Both the position numbers and the translations under genes were made by a program. From Methanolobus zinderi (GTDB lineage: Archaea > Halobacteriota > Methanosarcinia > Methanosarcinales > Methanosarcinaceae), in NCBI RefSeq assembly GCF_013388255.1, contig NZ_CP058215.1:2073332-2137331 (forward strand): a stretch of DNA of 64,000 bases. The letters are read 5' to 3'. This document shows, in pieces, positions 9,793 through 18,301 of this stretch; within the stretch, counting starts at the first letter, position 1; each line of letters begins with the position of its first letter. Under the pieces are notes generated by a model that did no database searches, was not told the DNA's origin, and was given only the letters and a program-made list of their open reading frames with translations.

Positions 9793-11085
9793 CTATACCC
9801 TCCTTTTCTTCAGGGGTCTTCCCGAGTAGCTTCTATATACCCACTCTGTAACAAAACAAAGAATAATTATGGCTGCGAGTAAGATTAAAGTCATTGCCGA
9901 TTTTCCCAGCTGGTAATATACAAGGACCACAAGGAAAACAACACTGCTCAAAAGAGAGGCCCATATAAGAAACGGCCTTGCGCCAGTTTCCCGATACAGG
10001 CGCAGATGTGCGATATTAACGGCCACATAAATTATAAGCAAAGCAGCACTGGCAATCATCCCCAGACCCTCCACTTGAAGGAAATTAGTGCATAGTATAA
10101 CCAGAACTGCTGTAATGAAAAGACCTTCGGTACTTCTCTTCCAGATAGTTCTTTCAAATACCACAGGAAGTTCACCTTTTTTGGCTATAAGATAGCTCAC
10201 ATTAGCTCCGCTGTATAAAGACGCATTGATGGCTGAGGAAGTCGAGAACAATGCAGCAATTGCCATTATCTTGAATCCTGCCGACCCCAGGAAAGGTTTT
10301 GCAGCTGCAGCGAGCGCATAATCCTTAGCTGTAGAGATCTGTGAAATAGAGAGATTTCCAACCACGGTCAGGCTTACAAGCACATAGATACAGATCACTA
10401 TCAGTACGCTCAGATAAAGGGCCTTTGGAAGTGTTTTTTTGGGATCTTCCATGTCTTCAGCAGCATTTGTTATCAGACTGAAACCCTGGTATGCAAGAAA
10501 GACTATCCCTGCTCCGTAGAAAATATGAGAGGTGGCGGGAAAAGAACCCACAGACAGATTTGACGGGCTGACAAAGATAAGCCCCGCCGTGGCGAAGATC
10601 AGCAACACTCCTACCTTAATGGAAACAATGAATAACTCGGATTTTCCTACGGCTTTGGAACCCAGAAAATTGACAGCTGTAAAGAGGACTATTATCAATG
10701 TAGCTAATATATTGATCCATATCTGGGATGAGCCAGCAGGCAGAAAAGTTACTGCATAGGATGAAAAACCTTTGGCATAAAGTGCCAGTCCGAACACATA
10801 GGCAGTCCACAGAAGAATGTTCAATCCTCCGGTTAATACCGTGTCACCAAAACCCTTTATAAGAAACTCCACCGGTCCTCCTGCAGACGGATAAGTAACA
10901 CCAAGTTTTGCAAAGGAATAAGTACTCAGGAGAGCAACAGAGCCTGCAATCAAAAAGGAAATGTACACAGCATTACCGGCAATCTGTGTCGCAACGCCGA
11001 AGATCGAAAATATTCCGGCACCAACCATTGCTCCTACACCAATGGAAGTTGCTGACCACAGACCCATGGATTTTGATGATGACAT
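9793..11085 (-). CDS. APC-superfamily amino acid permease (paralog 2)
   Basis: 430 residues, about 12 hydrophobic helices. Signatures GVGAMVGAGIFSIFG in helix 1 and LAYQGFSLITNAAEDMEDP with KTLPKA in the TM6 region mark an APC amino acid permease. It is upstream of, and probably co-transcribed with, the paralog at 8433-9755. Length and motif order agree along the whole protein, so neither copy is truncated. Loss or retention of different substrates after duplication is possible but not visible here. The upstream region to 11327 is AT-rich and contains the promoter for this pair and for the divergent metalloprotease-like gene. Confidence 0.88.
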   Translation of the reverse strand: MSSSKSMGLWSATSIGVGAMVGAGIFSIFGVATQIAGNAVYISFLIAGSVALLSTYSFAKLGVTYPSAGGPVEFLIKGFGDTVLTGGLNILLWTAYVFGLALYAKGFSSYAVTFLPAGSSQIWINILATLIIVLFTAVNFLGSKAVGKSELFIVSIKVGVLLIFATAGLIFVSPSNLSVGSFPATSHIFYGAGIVFLAYQGFSLITNAAEDMEDPKKTLPKALYLSVLIVICIYVLVSLTVVGNLSISQISTAKDYALAAAAKPFLGSAGFKIMAIAALFSTSSAINASLYSGANVSYLIAKKGELPVVFERTIWKRSTEGLFITAVLVILCTNFLQVEGLGMIASAALLIIYVAVNIAHLRLYRETGARPFLIWASLLSSVVFLVVLVYYQLGKSAMTLILLAAIIILCFVTEWVYRSYSGRPLKKRRV

Positions 11086-11327
11086 TTACCGAACCCAACA
11101 TGGCATTCTTATTGATAACTGATAAGTGTTACCACTCCCTTTAAAAAGAGACACAGATAATTTAGTCAAAAAGGAAAAGATAAACATATTCTATCTTGAA
11201 AGTTGATAGCTTTTCAAAGAATAAGCCATCTTATACTGTCCTGTAAATAGTATGATACAATATTGCAAAAGATTGTGCTGCAAAAAATGAAGGTAATAAA
11301 ATAAGATTAAGCAGGAAAATACCCCTG

Positions 11328-11909
11328 GTGAACTCTCAGAGACATGATTCTCTGAAAGAGAATAACTGGGTTCAGCTTAAGGAACCCGGAGATATTTTTA
11401 GCGCTATAGTTGCTTCACTACCCCTGATGATCCTGAATTTAATGTTAACTATCGCGATTTTCGCTGTTGTACAGCAGCCCGTTACACTGGCAGATTTTGG
11501 CATAGTTCAGGATGGCTTCCAGATAAACATTGACCTGCGGATTATTGTAGGATTTCTGATACTTCTGATATTCCACGAACTGCTGCACCTGATTTTAGTT
11601 CCTGACTTTGTCTCATCTAAAAAAACATACGCCGGCATTACTCCCCTGGGAGGTTTTGTTTACTCAGAAGAAGAGATTCAAAGATCAAGGTATCTTATGA
11701 TCACTATAGCACCCTTTTTAATCATATCAGTAATAATTCCGCTTGTTCTTGGAGTTCTGGGTATATTGTCACAACCATTAAAAATACTCATCCTGCTTAA
11801 CTCCATGGCATCCTCAGTGGACTTACTGACATTCATATTAATATTAACACAGGTACCCACTGGTTCATACCTTACCAGCAACGGTACGAGAACCTACTGG
11901 AAAAAATGA
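11328..11909 (+). CDS. Membrane zinc-metalloprotease-like protein (DUF3267 type)
   Basis: 193 residues starting at a GTG. Four or five hydrophobic segments surround an HExxH-type motif in IFHELLHLIL (His83, Glu84, His87), followed by a GGFVYSEEEI segment and a late N-S-x-x-S-x-D-L-L helix. This is the layout of small DUF3267 membrane proteins, which are thought to be zincin-like; proteolytic activity is unproven for the family. The start is uncertain because no strong ribosome-binding site precedes the GTG; a start at a later Met would remove the hydrophilic N-terminus. It stands alone between the permease pair and the convergent photolyase, whose stop lies 14 bp away. Confidence 0.65.
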   Translation: MNSQRHDSLKENNWVQLKEPGDIFSAIVASLPLMILNLMLTIAIFAVVQQPVTLADFGIVQDGFQINIDLRIIVGFLILLIFHELLHLILVPDFVSSKKTYAGITPLGGFVYSEEEIQRSRYLMITIAPFLIISVIIPLVLGVLGILSQPLKILILLNSMASSVDLLTFILILTQVPTGSYLTSNGTRTYWKK

Positions 11910-11923
11910 TAATTTTAAATTAA

Positions 11924-13300
11924 TCAGACTGAGCGGAATACTACAAGGGACCTTGCCCTCTCAACACTGTGATCCACCATGGGCCTACGATATGCCGCAT
12001 CCTCAGGCAGTTCAGCCTTCTCAAGTGCGTGAATGGCCTTAGGCTTGAATTCTGAAAGTTCCTGAACCCATTTTTTGATATATTTACATTCGGGATCGTA
12101 TTTTCTCTGTTGCAGCCATGGATTGAATATCCGGAAAAAGGGCTGTGAGTCCGCCCCAGTGGAAGCTGCCCATTGCCAGTTACCGTTATTCACACACGGA
12201 TCGTAATCCACAAGCTTGCTGGCAAAGTATCTCTCACCCCAGCGCCAGTCAAGATGCAGGTCCTTTACCAGAAACGATGCGGTGATCATCCTTACCCGAT
12301 TGTGCATATAGCCCGTTTCATTGAGCTCCCTCATGCCCGCATCCACGATCGGAAAGCCGGTGTTGCCCGAGCACCATGCTCCAAAACCAGGCTGGTCGTA
12401 GTCCCAGGATATCTTCTCGAACTTCTCCCTGAAAGCAGATTTGAACACATGCGGATAGTGATATGCTATGTGAGTGAAAAAGTCACGCCAGTAAAGTTCC
12501 CTGACCAGAGTGTGACCTGCTCCCAGTTCTTCCTTCAGGGAATGGTAAAACTCCCTTATGGAAATCGTTCCCAGTTTGTTGTGTGCGGAAAGTCCTGTGG
12601 TTCCGCTGATCGAGGGATAATCCCTCAGTTCATCGTAATTCTCGAATTGCGAAACATCTTCCAGGATCTTCAGGGCGTTTTCCCTTCCACCGGTGGCAAA
12701 TAGTTGCTCATTGTATGAAGGTAATAATTTACGTGGGTCATCAGGTTGATCGAGATTAATATCGTTGGTAAAGAAGTCCGAATCCTGGATCGTTGAAGGA
12801 ACAGGGACCTTTCTTTCAGAAGCAGTTCGATAGAACTGAGAAAAAACAGAATAAGGTTTACCCTTTTGCGTTAGAACAGTACCGGGCTCAGTGAGAAGAG
12901 CATCATGATACTCCAGCAGCATAATATTGGAATTTTCGCATTTTTGCTTGATCGATTCATCCCTCTTCCTGCTAAAAGGCGTATAATCCCGGTTAAGAAA
13001 AACAGCATCTATGCCGATCTTATCGTCAAGTACGCCGATAATATCCTCAGGAAGTCCTGAAAAAAGATATAATCGCCCGCTTTTTGATTCAAAATCCTGA
13101 CTGAGGTCTTCCAGAGATTCGACCAGAAACTGAAATGCATTTGCATTAAAATACTCCCTTTCGGGGTCGGCAAGCCTTGGATCAAATATAAAGCATGGTA
13201 AAACTTCATCCGAGGATTCCATAGCTTCCCTCAGGCCGGTGTTGTCCTCAATACGCAGGTCCCTCCTGAAAATAAAAAGTGACCTTCTGAACTTCGGCAT
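11924..13300 (-). CDS. phr: Deoxyribodipyrimidine photolyase (class I cryptochrome/photolyase family)
   Basis: 458 residues. The N-terminal alpha/beta antenna-binding domain starts at RSLFIFRRDLRIEDNTGL, and the C-terminal FAD domain carries GNWQWAASTGADSQP and FRIFNP, the hallmark of class I CPD photolyases, plus the ELYWRDFFTHIAY helix. It repairs UV-induced cyclobutane pyrimidine dimers using blue light and reduced FAD. The gene starts at an ATG at 13300 that overlaps the stop of the SOUL-family gene by one base (TAATG), so the two are translationally coupled. Many Methanosarcina photolyases are class II; class I here is a minor difference that could reflect transfer. The length is normal. 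Confidence 0.93.
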   Translation of the reverse strand: MPKFRRSLFIFRRDLRIEDNTGLREAMESSDEVLPCFIFDPRLADPEREYFNANAFQFLVESLEDLSQDFESKSGRLYLFSGLPEDIIGVLDDKIGIDAVFLNRDYTPFSRKRDESIKQKCENSNIMLLEYHDALLTEPGTVLTQKGKPYSVFSQFYRTASERKVPVPSTIQDSDFFTNDINLDQPDDPRKLLPSYNEQLFATGGRENALKILEDVSQFENYDELRDYPSISGTTGLSAHNKLGTISIREFYHSLKEELGAGHTLVRELYWRDFFTHIAYHYPHVFKSAFREKFEKISWDYDQPGFGAWCSGNTGFPIVDAGMRELNETGYMHNRVRMITASFLVKDLHLDWRWGERYFASKLVDYDPCVNNGNWQWAASTGADSQPFFRIFNPWLQQRKYDPECKYIKKWVQELSEFKPKAIHALEKAELPEDAAYRRPMVDHSVERARSLVVFRSV

Positions 13301-13884
13301 TACTCCACCTCCACTGCAATGTCATTTCGCATCATCGTGGGAGGTATCCAGGGAGGATTGTATCTCATCAGAAAGTATTCTCCTTTTGTAACAATACCAT
13401 TGCTTTTGAGTACCTTCTCAAGCTGCATCCTGTGTTTCTCGTAACTTGAATCACTTACATAACCCGAAAAGGCAATGGTTGCAAGTTTCCGGGTGGTGAG
13501 TTCTGTAATTTTGACGTTATTTTCCCCGGGTTCCGGAGCGTTACTTAAATCATATTCATGCGGAAGAATGAAGGACATATTCACTCCGCCTGTCTCCCTG
13601 TGTGAGATCACAGGTGCGGTCATCTCAATTTTTGTATTAGCCCTGTTATTTCCGGATATGTACCGCGCAAGTGTCGAAAAAGCGGAATTCGTATCATCCG
13701 CAGTTGTAGAGATCAGTATAAGGTTTTCGTACTGCCTTATCTCAACACCTTCATCCAGTTCATCCAATAGAGAATATTTTATTTTTTCCGCGCTCATCGA
13801 CATCATCACCCCCATGATAAACCATATTACGACCAGAACGATCGCAACACTCAATATAGCGAAAATAACTCCCTCTTTCTCCAT
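13300..13884 (-). CDS. SOUL-family heme-binding protein with N-terminal membrane anchor
   Basis: 194 residues. Residues ~6-30 form one hydrophobic helix (a membrane anchor or uncleaved signal). The rest is the SOUL domain: YSLLDELDEGVEIRQYE near the start, KIEMTAPVI with MSFILPHEYDL, NVKITELTTRKLATIAFSGY and a C-terminal YNPPWIPPTMMRNDIAVEV. SOUL proteins bind heme or tetrapyrroles in the few cases tested. It is the upstream gene of the pair with phr and the one-base overlap implies a shared mRNA, which hints at a role alongside photorepair or oxidative/light stress. That functional link is inference. Confidence 0.88.
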   Translation of the reverse strand: MEKEGVIFAILSVAIVLVVIWFIMGVMMSMSAEKIKYSLLDELDEGVEIRQYENLILISTTADDTNSAFSTLARYISGNNRANTKIEMTAPVISHRETGGVNMSFILPHEYDLSNAPEPGENNVKITELTTRKLATIAFSGYVSDSSYEKHRMQLEKVLKSNGIVTKGEYFLMRYNPPWIPPTMMRNDIAVEVE

Positions 13885-14017
13885 AAAGATAGATTACTCC
13901 TGAAACTTAAAGGTTTTTAGACAAAAATATACTATTTAAAAAAATGCTATAATATATAGTCCTGGTATTAATTATATTTTAATAAGTTTTATATATAGGA
14001 CTTTCATTTCAATAAGC

Positions 14018-14677
14018 ATGATCGAAGCTCTGATCTTTGACTGCGATGGCGTGCTGGTAGATTCCATGCATCTGCATGCAAAAGCCTGGAAAATAGCCTT
14101 TGAAGAGGCAGGGATAGGAATTAACGAGAAGGATATCTACTGGATGGAGGGTGCAAATGACAGAGGTATTATCGAAATGGTACTAAAGAATGCAGGAATT
14201 ACCTCCGACAATGATATATTCAGATCGGTTCCGGTACGCAAACATGAATTATTTAATGTCGATGAAGTCAGATCCTTCGATGGTATTAGCGAATACCTGA
14301 GGGAACTCAAAGATAAGCTTAAACTTGCAGTGGTGTCGGGTTCTGACAAAAATGCCCTTGAAACGATGACAGGAAAATTCTTTCCGGATATTTTCGACGT
14401 AATGGTCAGTGGCAATGATGTCAGCCACGGAAAACCACAGCCAGATCCTTATAATAAAGCTGTTGATGAGCTGGGAGTCTGCAGGGAAAACTGTATTGTT
14501 GTAGAAAATGCACCACTCGGAGTTCAAGCTGCAAAGGCTGCAGGCCTTTTCTGTATTGGTCTGCCGACCTACGTGGACAAAAACGACCTTAAACATGCCG
14601 ATGTTGTGTTAAGGGACCATGCAGAACTCATTGAATATCTCAGGAAGATACAGGCTACAGAAAAAATAATATGCTAA
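14018..14677 (+). CDS. HAD-superfamily phosphatase, beta-phosphoglucomutase-like
   Basis: 219 residues. Motif I is FDCDGVLVDSM (nucleophile and acid/base Asp pair), motif II is VVSGSDKNAL, the loop lysine follows in HGKPQPDPYN, and motif III/IV is VVENAPLGVQAAKAAG. The helical cap between residues ~15 and 85 is of the C1 type. These fit the beta-phosphoglucomutase/phosphatase branch. The likely substrate is a sugar phosphate, in line with the neighbouring glycosyltransferases, though the exact one is unknown. It overlaps the 3' end of the convergent glycosyltransferase by a few bases. The ATG at 14018 follows an AT-rich promoter stretch from 13920 and has no strong ribosome-binding site, so it may be leaderless. 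Confidence 0.85.
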   Translation: MIEALIFDCDGVLVDSMHLHAKAWKIAFEEAGIGINEKDIYWMEGANDRGIIEMVLKNAGITSDNDIFRSVPVRKHELFNVDEVRSFDGISEYLRELKDKLKLAVVSGSDKNALETMTGKFFPDIFDVMVSGNDVSHGKPQPDPYNKAVDELGVCRENCIVVENAPLGVQAAKAAGLFCIGLPTYVDKNDLKHADVVLRDHAELIEYLRKIQATEKIIC

Positions 14678-15822
14678 GCTCGGTCTTTAGCATTTTTACT
14701 AGATATATCTTCCAGTAATTTTCTGACAGATGCAGGTCCGTAGAAAGATTCGGCCTGCTCCCTCAGTCTGATGGTATTTTCCCGGAACTTTCCTTCAAAG
14801 ACCACTTCTCTGATCATTGAGAGTAGCTCCTCACCGGAAACGGAATAATCAAGTCTTCTTCCATAACCCCTCTCCTCTACCGTTGTGGCATTGTTCTCCT
14901 GTTCGTTGTGACCCCGGTCCGGGAAAGAGAAAAGCGGCAGTCCAAAGCTCAGTGTTTCCATGAGTGTACCGTGTCCTCCTGCGGATATCACAAGATAGCT
15001 TGCCTTATAAAAGGGAAATGGGTCTGCTATAAAACTGTAGATTCTGGAATTTTCCGGGACATTCTCCAGTACATTGATATCAAGACTCGGACCCGCTATT
15101 AGCGTATAGTTTATTTTGGAGTCCATCCGTGCAGCATCCAGGATCTTATCGAATATTTCTCTCCTGTAGCCAAAACCTCCGATGGTGCACAGAACATGTG
15201 GTTTTTTCAGATCAGGCGTTTCCACCTCACTGGATCTTTTCCTGACCAGAGGACCACTGAAGTTTAGCTTATGTTGCACATCTTCCGGGAATGCGAGGTT
15301 GCGGGAGCACACGGTATAAGGCTCGGGAAAATCAGGGATTATGATGCCATCGATCCTGTGGTAGATAAAATGATAGAAACTTCTGACAAGTCCCCCCAGC
15401 AATCCCACCATGGGACTTTTATCGCGGAAGAATTCCTCCATGTTGGACTGGTTAACGATCATATAGGTACTTATTTTCCTGAATCCGGCAGCAAGTACAC
15501 CAAGATAGTAACCGTCGGATACGACTACATCGGGATCCGTGTCTTTTACAAGCCTCAGCACCGAGAGAATATTTTCCGGAGATATACTCCTGGCAGTGTG
15601 CTTAATGGAAGCTTCCAGATTCAGGGAACCCTCCCTTCCCACAAGTTTTAGCTCCTGCGGAATCTCACGAACAGTATATCCAGATTTTTCCATCAGTTCC
15701 TTTGAGTAGCCGTAGGCTCCGAAATGCACAGTGTGACCTGCAGACAGGAGTTCCCTTCCCAGGGCAATACTCCTGCCGGTATGGCCAAGACCTTCACCAC
15801 AGGTAAAAAGAAGAACATTCAT
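14674..15822 (-). CDS. GT-B glycosyltransferase of the MJ1255 type (paralog 1)
   Basis: About 382 residues from the ATG at 15822, where the protein begins MNVLLFTCGEGLGHTGR as in its paralog; an in-frame ATG at 15858 would add 12 residues. GT-B fold: N-terminal GEGLGHTGRS nucleotide-site loop, DPDVVVSDGYYLGVLAA, then the donor-binding half with TIGGFGYRRE, VISAGGHGTLMETLSFGLP and PDRGHNEQENNA. These are the motifs of the MurG/MGT-like group found in methanogens (MJ1255/VC2487). The sugar and acceptor are unknown; glycolipid or surface glycan synthesis is the usual guess. It shares motifs in the same order with the gene at 18302-19513, and both flank the PHP and AglD-like genes. Confidence 0.83.
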   Translation of the reverse strand: MNVLLFTCGEGLGHTGRSIALGRELLSAGHTVHFGAYGYSKELMEKSGYTVREIPQELKLVGREGSLNLEASIKHTARSISPENILSVLRLVKDTDPDVVVSDGYYLGVLAAGFRKISTYMIVNQSNMEEFFRDKSPMVGLLGGLVRSFYHFIYHRIDGIIIPDFPEPYTVCSRNLAFPEDVQHKLNFSGPLVRKRSSEVETPDLKKPHVLCTIGGFGYRREIFDKILDAARMDSKINYTLIAGPSLDINVLENVPENSRIYSFIADPFPFYKASYLVISAGGHGTLMETLSFGLPLFSFPDRGHNEQENNATTVEERGYGRRLDYSVSGEELLSMIREVVFEGKFRENTIRLREQAESFYGPASVRKLLEDISSKNAKDRA

Positions 15823-16017
15823 TGAAATTACCGCCAGTTGTTTTTGATAATCATGCATTCGTACCCGCAGATTAACACATACAAATACTAGATAATATAT
15901 TTCTCTTTATTATTTATATATCTCAGTGTTAGCTATATTTTATATAGAAAAAGTATTTATTCGGTACTTTTTTTATATATCCATATAAAGTTCATCTTAC
16001 TAAAAACAACCAGGTAC

Positions 16018-17052
16018 GTGATAAGTTTGTTCCGGAGATCAGATATCGATGAGCAGAAGATCATTTCTTCTGACGGTGCGGCCGAATATTTAGAGAATGG
16101 ATGGAGCAGGGCAGATCTGCACGTACACAGCTGTTGCTCCTATGACGTACCACCTTCTAGATCCATGCATCCTGAGAATCTGCTTACAAAAGCGAAGAAA
16201 AGGGATCTCGATTTTGTAACATTCACAGACCATGATACTGTCAAAGCATATGACCTGCTGGGATGGAAAAGAGATGACCTTACAACCGGTGTTGAGCTAT
16301 CCATTAAAGATACCAATAATGTTGGCCACACCGTTCATATCAATGTTTTCGGATTTGACAGGCAACAATACAGGGAGTTTAACAGTCTGGCGGAAAAGGA
16401 AGGTAATATCTACAGTGTTATCGAATATTTCAGGGATAACGGGCTTCCTTACATGTACAACCATCCTTTCTGGTTCCAGATGGGCGACAAGCCTAACATC
16501 GACGCAATTTTCGAACTTGCCAGACATTTCCCGGTGATAGAATACAACATGCAGGACCTCAGGCAAAAGAATCTCTTTTCAATGGACCTGGCCCGCCGGT
16601 ATGGAAAAGGAATGGCAGTCACAACAGACAGCCATACAGGCAGTATCGGAAAAGTCTATACCATCGCGCAGGGAGATGATTTCCATGATTATTTCACAAA
16701 CATATGCAAAGGCCGCTACTTGATGGTAGTGGATGAGCCGATATGGAAGCACCTGACCAGGGAAACCAGTGCATGGATAGAACTTGTATTCAGTATGGAA
16801 AAACAGATACGTGAAGAGATGGGCTTTACCACAGGGGTTGGAAGAATAGACAGGCTGGTGAACCTTTTCGACAAATACGGCCTCAGCAACCATCACACGT
16901 TCAACAATACCACGATGAACATCATGCAACTGGTATCCAGATCCGGGCTGCCGGTATTTCTCTATATGCTGTCCAAGCAGCCGCAGGTCTCAAGGATAGG
17001 CAAAATGTTCAATGCACTGCCACAGACCACTCCAGATGGGAATCTGTTTTAA
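16018..17052 (+). CDS. PHP-domain metal-dependent phosphoesterase
   Basis: 344 residues from a GTG at 16018. The PHP signatures are visible: RADLHVHSCCSYD near residue 32, DFVTFTDHDTVKAYD around 70, a metal-binding glutamate in TTGVELSIKD, MYNHPFWF around 146 and a DSHTG loop near 205. These place it with PolIIIA/histidinol-phosphatase-like hydrolases that remove phosphate from small molecules using two or three metals. The C-terminal third (from ~230) has no motif I recognise. The stop is 3 bp from the stop of the convergent AglD-like gene. Its position between two glycosyltransferases suggests a phosphorylated sugar or lipid-headgroup substrate, which is inference. The start is not secure because AGGT is only 2 nt from the GTG. 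Confidence 0.8.
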   Translation: MISLFRRSDIDEQKIISSDGAAEYLENGWSRADLHVHSCCSYDVPPSRSMHPENLLTKAKKRDLDFVTFTDHDTVKAYDLLGWKRDDLTTGVELSIKDTNNVGHTVHINVFGFDRQQYREFNSLAEKEGNIYSVIEYFRDNGLPYMYNHPFWFQMGDKPNIDAIFELARHFPVIEYNMQDLRQKNLFSMDLARRYGKGMAVTTDSHTGSIGKVYTIAQGDDFHDYFTNICKGRYLMVVDEPIWKHLTRETSAWIELVFSMEKQIREEMGFTTGVGRIDRLVNLFDKYGLSNHHTFNNTTMNIMQLVSRSGLPVFLYMLSKQPQVSRIGKMFNALPQTTPDGNLF

Positions 17053-17055
17053 TAT

Positions 17056-18090
17056 TCAGTCCGGCTTTTTATTCAGTATCTCTCCCATGAGATCGCTGTC
17101 ATGAAGTATCTTGAAACTTACAAGACCACCTATGAGCAGATTTATGTAGAAAGTAAAGGCCCTCCAGATGATCACGAGTACGCCGAGCATATAGGCAGGT
17201 ACGAACGTGGAGAACAGGGTTGTGGCACCGAATTCCGCAATACCGCTTGAACCGGGAGTTGCGGGAACTATGAGCAGAATGAACAATAATACCTGAGTTG
17301 CAAAAGCATACAGGAAAAAGGGCTCCGAGCCCAGACCCAGCAAAAGTGCGGGAATGAGGGAGAATTCCAGTACCCAGAATATGATCGTAAAAAGCATTCC
17401 AAAGAATAGACCCCTGCGCCCTTCATTTATGAAATCATGACTGCACTGGCTGAAGTGTCCGATCTCCTTTTCGATCCTGTGAGGCAGATTCCTTATGAAA
17501 GCTCTTTTTCCGGTAAATCTGGAGAAGGCACCTGCCGAAATATGAATGAAGTTTGCCAGCTTACCCGGTCTTTTTACCGAATAGCCCAGCAGGAAAATTA
17601 CAGCAAACATGATCCCCACACCTGCAAGCAGCAGAATATCAAGTCTGGGATCGTTTATCCTGCCACGCAGGAAATATACCGCTATAGGAGAGGCGATCAG
17701 TATCACAATTGCATCCAGCAGGCGTTCGGTCACCACCACAGCAGTGGCTTTTCCCACAGGCATGTACCTTTTGCTGAGAAGGTGAACCCTCAACGGCTCC
17801 CCGCCTGCCGAGGAAGGGGTTATGGATGCAAGAAAGACACTTGAGGTAACTATCTCTATGGCATCAAGGAACTTTACATTATATCCTATGGCCTTTGACA
17901 TGGAGGTGGTGCGCAGTCCCCATACGACGAAAGATAGTAAATGAAGCAGCAGAGCACCAAAGATAAATTCCATTCGCATGCCAAGAATCAGATCCAGAGT
18001 CTGCCGGTCCCAGACAAATACAAAGATAAGGAAAACCGAAATAAAGCTTATTCCCAGGGTTATCGTCAATAGTTTTGTGAACTGATTCAT
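17056..18090 (-). CDS. UPF0104/LPG-synthase-like membrane protein (AglD-like)
   Basis: 344 residues with about 8 hydrophobic helices. The signature SSVFLASITPSSAGGEPLRVHLL near residue 90 and the late PATPGSSGIAEFGATTLF are diagnostic of the LPG_synthase_TM (UPF0104) family. Members include the C-terminal half of archaeal AglD and related lipid-headgroup flippase/transfer proteins. It has no attached glycosyltransferase domain, so a separate enzyme would supply the modified lipid; the two paralogous GT-B proteins either side are candidates. It is convergent with the PHP gene and divergent from the glycosyltransferase at 18302. Confidence 0.85.
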   Translation of the reverse strand: MNQFTKLLTITLGISFISVFLIFVFVWDRQTLDLILGMRMEFIFGALLLHLLSFVVWGLRTTSMSKAIGYNVKFLDAIEIVTSSVFLASITPSSAGGEPLRVHLLSKRYMPVGKATAVVVTERLLDAIVILIASPIAVYFLRGRINDPRLDILLLAGVGIMFAVIFLLGYSVKRPGKLANFIHISAGAFSRFTGKRAFIRNLPHRIEKEIGHFSQCSHDFINEGRRGLFFGMLFTIIFWVLEFSLIPALLLGLGSEPFFLYAFATQVLLFILLIVPATPGSSGIAEFGATTLFSTFVPAYMLGVLVIIWRAFTFYINLLIGGLVSFKILHDSDLMGEILNKKPD

Positions 18091-18301
18091 CCGTAACCTT
18101 CACAATTTTATTTGTAGGGTAAATTGAAGCATGTTATAGACTATCGGTTTTTATAATAATTTGATGGTATTGAAAATACCGCTGATTTGAGTACCCGGCT
18201 TAATACCGGATGAATACAGACGTTTCAAACAATTTAATAATAAAGAAAGATCATTATCGTTCCCGTGAAGTATCCTGCAATACGGAAAAAAGGTGTTATC
18301 A

